A model generated the notes under the pieces. The model did not search any database. It saw only the letters and a program-made list of their open reading frames with translations, and was not told where the DNA came from. This document shows, in pieces, positions 59,473 to 64,000 of a DNA stretch of 64,000 nt. The position numbers and the translations under genes were made by a program. Within the stretch, counting starts at the first letter, position 1. Each line of letters starts with the position of its first letter. The stretch comes from JAKACA01 sp052143575 (GTDB lineage Bacteria > Actinomycetota > Acidimicrobiia > Acidimicrobiales > Bog-793): assembly GCA_052143575.1 (NCBI GenBank), contig JBKQSP010000069.1, positions 62,001-126,000 on the forward strand. Reading direction: 5' to 3'.

Positions 59473-60009
59473 TCACGGCTGCCACCGCGTCCGCTGAAAC
59501 TCCTCGCGGGTGCCATAGATCATGCGAGCCGACCACATCGGCAACCTCGCCCTCGCCCGGTCGGCTGCTGCCGGCGACAAAAGACCATTGGCGAGCGCCC
59601 GGTCGACACCGACGGAGGCGTCGCGCATGACCGCATCGACGACGGTGCTGACCGTCACTCCTTTGGCGGCGGCCGCCTCGGCCACGGAGCGGCCTTGCTG
59701 GAAGCCCCGCCGCAGCTCTGCGGGATCCACGCCGATGACCGCTCCGGCCACCTCGAAGGCATGTGGCGCCAGATCTCGCAGCAGCTGGCGGACGGGTCCC
59801 TGGTTGGCGGCACCCCCGCCGCCCGGCCCCGGGCGGCGCCGGCGGCCCCGCGAACTCGAGAGGAGGTAGACGACTCGCAGGACGGCCGCCCCCGCGACCA
59901 ACCCGCCGATGAGGACATCCCCACGCACGAGCAGGACGGCGCCGAGCACAAGGCCGAGGGAGACCGCAGCCCAGCGAAGCGTGCGGAGCGAGCTGCCGCG
60001 ACCTTGCAT
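59473..60009 (-). CDS. Membrane protein with two N-terminal helices, unknown function
   Basis: A 178-residue protein with two hydrophobic helices (residues about 12-28 and 33-50), a Arg/Gly/Pro-rich linker and a helical C-terminus. A motif like FQQGRSVAEAAAAKGVTVSTVVDAVMRDASVGVDRALANGLLSPAAADRARARL is reminiscent of helical repeats found in small actinobacterial secreted proteins. I cannot assign a role. It is 70 bp downstream of nothing coding on its own strand and 100 bp after glcF. Confidence 0.6.
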   Translation of the reverse strand: MQGRGSSLRTLRWAAVSLGLVLGAVLLVRGDVLIGGLVAGAAVLRVVYLLSSSRGRRRRPGPGGGGAANQGPVRQLLRDLAPHAFEVAGAVIGVDPAELRRGFQQGRSVAEAAAAKGVTVSTVVDAVMRDASVGVDRALANGLLSPAAADRARARLPMWSARMIYGTREEFQRTRWQP

Positions 60010-60109
60010 CCTCAGAGGCTACGACAACGCCCCGGCGCGTCCGCGCACCCGTGGCGCACGCCACGGCGAGGCCACCCTGCTCACACGCCTCGGCCGCTCC
60101 GCACGATCG

Positions 60110-61285
60110 TCAGGCAGCGCCGCCCGGTGAGGACGCGCCGGAGCGCAGGGCGCGAGCGACGAGGGTGACCGGGTGGGCGACGGTGACGCCGGCCCGCTCC
60201 AGATGGATCGAGCAACCGGGGTTGGCGCTCGCCACGACGTCGGCTCCGGCTCGCTCGATGGCAGCCAGCTTGCGGGCGCGGATGCGAGCCGCCGTCGACG
60301 GCTCGAGGATGGAGTAGGCGCCGCCGGCGCCACAACAGAGCCCTTCGTCGTCGAGCTCGACGATCTCGGCCACAAAGGGGGCGAGCAAAGTACGGGTCGA
60401 CTCGTGGACCCGCTGGGCGTGACGGAGATGACAGGGATCCTGTATCGCCACCCGCAGGTCAAGCGGGCCCGCCACCGCTGCCAGCGCCCCCATGTGGGCG
60501 GCGAGCCACTCGTTGACGTCACGCACGCGCCCCGAGAACGCCCGCCCCTCGTCGGTGTCGAGGAGGTGGCCGTAGAGCTTCATGGCCGCACCGCAGCCGG
60601 CCGAGTCGACGAGGATGGGGCGGTCGCCGGGGAGCGCTCGAATCGTTTGCTCCGCCAGTCGACGGGCACGTCCGGCGAGTCCGGCGTGACCCTGCAGCGC
60701 ACCGCAGCACGGTGCCCGGTCGCCCGTCGCACGCACGCCGAAACCCGCTGCCTCGATGACCTGCTGAGCGTCGCGGTGGACGCCGCGCTGCCAGGCGTCC
60801 ATCACGCAACCGGTGAACAGGTAGACGTCGTCGCCCGAGGGCTGAAGCGGGGGCGAACGCAGGGGCAGCCTCGGCAGGGCGAGACGACGAGGGGCAATTC
60901 GCAGCCGCTGCGACACGGCGAGCGCCCGGCTGCCCGCCCGCAAGAGGCGGGGGTGCGCCAACGGCACGAAAGCGGCCCGCAACCACCACGGCGTCAGGGC
61001 GTGGACGTCGGCCAGTGAGGCCCGCGTCGTCTCCATGAGGTGGCCGAAGGGAACACCACCTGGGCAGGCCGTTTCGCACCCGAGGCACTGCACGCAGGTC
61101 TCGAAGGAGCGAAGCACCTCGGTCGTGACGGGAGCTCCCTCGTTCTGCACCGCTCGCATCAAGGCGATGCGCCCGCGGGGCGAGCGGCTCTCGTCGCCGC
61201 TCACGCGGAACGTCGGGCAGTGCGGCAGGCAGAGGCCGCACTGTACGCAGGACGCCAGCTCGTCCGGATCGAGCTTCAGGTCCAC
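60110..61285 (-). CDS. glcF: Glycolate oxidase iron-sulfur subunit GlcF
   Basis: A 391-residue protein. Two [4Fe-4S] ferredoxin motifs lie near the N-terminus (CVQCGLCLPHCP and CVQCLGCETACP). Two CCG domains follow, with CCGALQGHAG and CCGAGGAYS, as in GlcF and LutA/heterodisulfide-reductase-like proteins. It would pass electrons from the flavin subunits to the membrane quinone pool. GTG 61285 overlaps the end of glcE by 10 nt, so its translation normally depends on ribosomes finishing glcE, which here contains a stop codon. Confidence 0.9.
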   Translation of the reverse strand: MDLKLDPDELASCVQCGLCLPHCPTFRVSGDESRSPRGRIALMRAVQNEGAPVTTEVLRSFETCVQCLGCETACPGGVPFGHLMETTRASLADVHALTPWWLRAAFVPLAHPRLLRAGSRALAVSQRLRIAPRRLALPRLPLRSPPLQPSGDDVYLFTGCVMDAWQRGVHRDAQQVIEAAGFGVRATGDRAPCCGALQGHAGLAGRARRLAEQTIRALPGDRPILVDSAGCGAAMKLYGHLLDTDEGRAFSGRVRDVNEWLAAHMGALAAVAGPLDLRVAIQDPCHLRHAQRVHESTRTLLAPFVAEIVELDDEGLCCGAGGAYSILEPSTAARIRARKLAAIERAGADVVASANPGCSIHLERAGVTVAHPVTLVARALRSGASSPGGAA

Positions 61286-62232
61286 GCCGTCACGCCCATC
61301 GGCGAGCGGCCGGGGCTCAACCGACCGTTCGGATCGAATTCCTTCTTCAAGCGCCCGCTCAGTGCCTGCAACCCAGCAGGCAGCTCGCTGCTTGCCTGAG
61401 GTCGCGTGGCAAAGACGGTGCCGACGGCAACCGAGGCCACGAACGGCCCCGTGGCGGCACGGTCGAGGGTGCGCAGTTGGGCGGGCTGCAACGACCAGCG
61501 GTGCGGCGGCAGCTCCGGCGCCTCGGCCACCTCGGTCCAGGGCCCGAGGGCGGCAAGGGCGGCCCGGTTGGCGGCGACGTCGGTTGCGTGCCCTTCGAGA
61601 TGGACCCAGGTGCGTCCGCCGTCCCACAGGACGGCGGACGCCTTTTAGACGAGATCCGCCACAGCGAACGGGAGGGCCTCGGGACATTGCAGCCACGTCG
61701 AGGCGGAGGGTACGGGGTTCGTGCGGAGGATCACCTCACCGATCAACCCGAGCGTGCCGAGGGAGCCGACGAGAAGCCGTGGGAGGTCGAAACCAGTGAC
61801 GTTCTTCACCGTCGGGCCGCCCCCCGTGATGAGGCGTCCTTCCGCCGACACGTAACGAACCTGCAGCACGGCGTCGCGCACGCGTCCCCGTCCCAGAACG
61901 GAGACGTCGTTCTCGCCGACAGCGAGCGCACCGCCGACGGTGCCCCCGCGGCCGGGGAGCGCCGTCAGCTGCCGACGGGCGCCCAGCTCGCCGTGCAGCT
62001 CCGCCACCGTCGTACCGCAGCGCACCCGCACGGTCATCTCCTCAGGGTGGTGCTCGAGGATGCCGGCGGGCGCCCGCACGAGCCGCGTGCCGGGCGCCAA
62101 TGCGCCGCCGAGGCCCCAGCGGGTCCGCCCGCCCTCGACGGCAACGGCACCGCTGTCGCCGATCTCGGTGGCGAAGTCCTCCAGGGCGCCGTCGCGTCCG
62201 GCCGACGGGCGGGCAGCATCGCTCACAGCCAC
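61276..62232 (-). pseudogene. glcE: Glycolate oxidase FAD-binding subunit GlcE, interrupted by in-frame TAA
   Basis: The first 195 codons encode a clear GlcE FAD-binding domain (LTALPGRGGTVGGALAVG, GPTVKNVTGFDLPRLLVGSLGTLG). A TAA at 61647-61645 follows. Reading on in the same frame gives conserved GlcE-like sequence (AVLWDGGRTWVHLEG) and the usual ending LKKEFDPNGRLSPGR, up to a TGA at 61276. The gene is thus complete but for one nonsense codon. CAA (Gln) to TAA is the simplest change, or a sequencing error. GTG 62232 overlaps glcD by 10 nt. Confidence 0.85.
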
Positions 62233-63683
62233 ACCCCGGTCGGGATGCGCCGCAGCGCCTGGATGTCGGCGCAGCTGTGGGAGGCCGGGAGCACCTTGCC
62301 CGGGTTGGCTCGGCAGCTCGGGTCGAAGGCGCGCCGCAGGCGGTTCTGATGGTCAAGATCGTCCGAGGTGAACATCCAGCTCATGTACTCCTGCTTCTCG
62401 ACGCCGATGCCGTGCTCACCGGAGAGGACGCCGCCGGCATCGAGGCAGACGCGCATGATCTCCCCGCCGGCGGCGTGCACGCGATCCATGACGCCGCTCT
62501 GGCGGGCATCGAAGAGCAGCAAGGGGTGGAGGTTGCCGTCACCGGCGTGAAAGACGTTGACGACGAGGAGGTCGTGCTCCTCGGCGATCTCGTAGACGGA
62601 CCGCAGCACCTCGGCGAGCGCCCGGCGCGGGACCACGGCGTCGTGCAGGTAGTAGGAGGGGGCGATCTGGGCGACCGCACCGAAGGCCGTCTTGCGACCC
62701 TTCCAGAGGCGCTCGCGCTCGGCCTCGTCGGCGGCGACCCTGACGCTCGTGGCGCCATGCATGCGACCGATGGCGGCGATCCGCTCGGCGTCGATGGCCG
62801 TCCCGCCCTCCAGGCCGTCGACTTCGGCGAGCAGCACGGCGGCCGCCGTTGTCGGATAGCCGGCGTGGACGAAGTTCTCGACCGCTTCCACGATCGGGCG
62901 GTCCATCACCTCCATGGCGGCCGGGACGATGCCGGCGGCGATGACGCCGCTCACGGTGTTGGCGGCCGCCTCGATGGAATCGAAGGCAAGGAGGAGCGTC
63001 CGTACCCACGGCGGGTTCGGCGTCATGCGGACGGCGATGCGAGTGGCGATGCCGAGGGTGCCCTCGCTGCCGATGAAGGCGCCCCGCAGGTCGTAGCCGG
63101 CCGGCTCGGCCTCGAGGCCGCCGAGGGTGACGACGTCACCGTCCGGCAGGACGACGTCGATGGCGAGCACGTGCTGGCTCGTCACCCCGTAGGCCAGGCA
63201 GTGCGGTCCCCCCGAGTTGGTGGCGACGTTGCCGCCGAGCGTGCAGGCCTGCTGACTGGACGGATCGGGCGCGAAGTGGAAACCCAACGGGCGAAGCTGC
63301 CTCGAGAGATCGAGGTTGATGACGCCCGGCTCCACCCAGGCGACCCGGTTGTCGAGATCGACCTCCAGGATGCGGGTCATCATCGTCGTCACGACGACGA
63401 CCGGGGCGCCGAGCGGGATGGCCCCGCCGGCGAGACCCGTGCCGGCACCCCGCGGCACGATGGCACGGCCGTGCGCCGCCGCGATGCGGGCGACACTCTG
63501 CACTTCGGCCGTACTCGTCGGGTAGCAGATCGGGCCGGACAGGCCGCCGGAGAACACGGAGGCGTCATGAGCCATGAGCGATCGCTGGGCGCTGTCGTAG
63601 CGCACACGGTCGCCGCTCAGGGCGGCGGCAAGCTCCTCGACGAGGGGGTCAGCCGGTCCGTGCCGGCGCAGTTGCCGAACCAC
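62223..63683 (-). CDS. glcD: Glycolate oxidase FAD-linked subunit GlcD
   Basis: A 486-residue FAD-linked oxidase. The PCMH-type FAD domain has VPRGAGTGLAGGAIPLG, DPSSQQACTLGGNVATNSGG and GSEGTLGI. The C-terminal substrate domain has VVNVFHAGDGNLHPLLLFD and GEHGIGVEKQEYM, with the catalytic histidines. It oxidises glycolate or D-lactate to the 2-oxoacid with GlcE and GlcF. GTG 63683 follows AGGGAGGGG. It is the first gene of glcDEF, with a promoter and palindrome just upstream. Confidence 0.93.
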   Translation of the reverse strand: MVRQLRRHGPADPLVEELAAALSGDRVRYDSAQRSLMAHDASVFSGGLSGPICYPTSTAEVQSVARIAAAHGRAIVPRGAGTGLAGGAIPLGAPVVVVTTMMTRILEVDLDNRVAWVEPGVINLDLSRQLRPLGFHFAPDPSSQQACTLGGNVATNSGGPHCLAYGVTSQHVLAIDVVLPDGDVVTLGGLEAEPAGYDLRGAFIGSEGTLGIATRIAVRMTPNPPWVRTLLLAFDSIEAAANTVSGVIAAGIVPAAMEVMDRPIVEAVENFVHAGYPTTAAAVLLAEVDGLEGGTAIDAERIAAIGRMHGATSVRVAADEAERERLWKGRKTAFGAVAQIAPSYYLHDAVVPRRALAEVLRSVYEIAEEHDLLVVNVFHAGDGNLHPLLLFDARQSGVMDRVHAAGGEIMRVCLDAGGVLSGEHGIGVEKQEYMSWMFTSDDLDHQNRLRRAFDPSCRANPGKVLPASHSCADIQALRRIPTGVWL

Positions 63684-63724
63684 CCGATCCCCTCCCTGGC
63701 TGATCAGAGGAGGCCGACCGGCGC

Positions 63725-63755
63725 CCCTACCTGGTCTCGACCAGTAGGGATCATA
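63725..63755 (-). promoter_or_regulatory. glc promoter -10 and adjacent palindromic operator
   Basis: On the minus strand a TATGAT -10 (63755-63750) lies just before an extended inverted repeat. CTGGTC (63731-63736) and GACCAG (63739-63744) are flanked by CCCTA (63725-63729) and TAGGG (63745-63749), with one unpaired C. The TGGTC..GACCA core resembles operators of FadR/GlcC/LldR-type GntR regulators. No clear -35 is visible. The site would overlap the transcription start of glcDEF. Confidence 0.5.
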
Positions 63756-63831
63756 GGTTGGGGACGTGGCGGACCCGACATCGTCGTGCTGGCTCTGGCC
63801 CTCGTCTCAGCCTACGGAAGCCTTGCCTCCC

Positions 63832-64000
63832 TCACGCTGAGCTGTCCGGCGTGCCACCCTCACCGAGTTCGCCTCGTGCAGCTTGCTCGGCGGCGCCGCC
63901 GGCGCTCGGCGAGCGTGTCCCGCTCGGTGGCTCGGCCGGCAACATGCCTCGCAAACCGTTCAGCAGCCCCCCGAGCTCCATCGGGACGACGATCTTTGTC
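63832..64000 (-). CDS. C-terminus of an SPFH/stomatin-like protein, 5' end beyond the window
   Basis: The frame is open to the right edge and ends at TGA 63834-63832. The visible 56 residues begin TKIVVPMELGGLLNGLRGMLPA, the pattern that closes the coiled coil of stomatin/prohibitin (SPFH, Band 7) proteins. A disordered Gly/Ala/Glu tail follows. Such proteins form membrane microdomain scaffolds. Only the tail is present, so the family call is tentative. Confidence 0.55.
   Translation of the reverse strand, partial: TKIVVPMELGGLLNGLRGMLPAEPPSGTRSPSAGGAAEQAARGELGEGGTPDSSA

Noticed and set aside
1..64000. Search for CRISPR arrays, insertion sequences, integrases, tRNA and rRNA genes
   Set aside because: No regular spacer-repeat array, transposase or recombinase motif, tRNA cloverleaf or rRNA core sequence was seen on either strand by eye; a covariance-model scan would be the decisive test for small RNAs.

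Overview
The window is GC-rich (about two thirds G+C by eye), dense DNA, with many GTG or TTG starts and many 1-10 nt gene overlaps. It is bacterial and most consistent with a soil or groundwater actinobacterium; an Acidimicrobiia-like lineage is a guess from gene content, not a measurement. I see no rRNA, tRNA, CRISPR array, transposase or integrase. The 59 genes are mostly catabolic and transport genes with local regulators, plus a recBCD block.

Layout. (1) 1-8618: SHOCT-domain protein, universal stress protein, an APC permease-PLP decarboxylase pair, then a glutamine synthetase (GS)-like ligase overlapping an amidohydrolase, a class II glutamine amidotransferase and an RpiR regulator. (2) 8650-18041, minus strand: a ten-gene operon starting with a FadR-type regulator, then PfpI/DJ-1 protein, phosphotriesterase-like hydrolase, second PfpI, C45 peptidase, a three-component ABC importer, a second phosphotriesterase-like hydrolase and an amidohydrolase. 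A YtcJ-like amidohydrolase is divergent at 18255. (3) 20001-22811: small membrane and regulatory genes (DoxX, LapA-like, winged helix, DUF6458-like, EamA). (4) 23499-33300: SDR, aldehyde dehydrogenase, second class II amidotransferase, FadR regulator, second GS-like ligase, enolase-superfamily racemase, second APC permease, class V aminotransferase, RidA. (5) 33302-41958: PfkB kinase, DapA-family aldolase/lyase, cyclase-family hydrolase and TetR on the minus strand, facing split transketolase, class III aminotransferase, ThuA-like protein and class II aldolase. (6) 41968-47809: GNAT, DksA-like zinc finger, sedolisin peptidase, patatin lipase, membrane protein. (7) 47855-56549: recC-recB-recD. 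(8) 56625-60009: esterase, LMW phosphatase-fructosamine kinase pair, a secreted protein and a small membrane protein. (9) 60110-63683: glycolate oxidase operon glcD-glcE-glcF, with glcE broken by an in-frame stop, then the C-terminus of a stomatin-like protein at the right edge.

How the genes fit together. Regions 1 and 4 each combine an APC permease, a GS-like ligase and an EgtC/YafJ-type class II amidotransferase. This suggests a gamma-glutamylation route for amines or amino compounds, analogous to the Puu pathway but with a class II enzyme as the possible deglutamylase. Region 2 looks like an import-and-hydrolyse operon for an amide, lactone or N-heterocycle. Region 5 looks like carbohydrate or acid catabolism under a TetR regulator; two promoters there share a related operator in their 17-bp spacers. 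All substrates are inferred.
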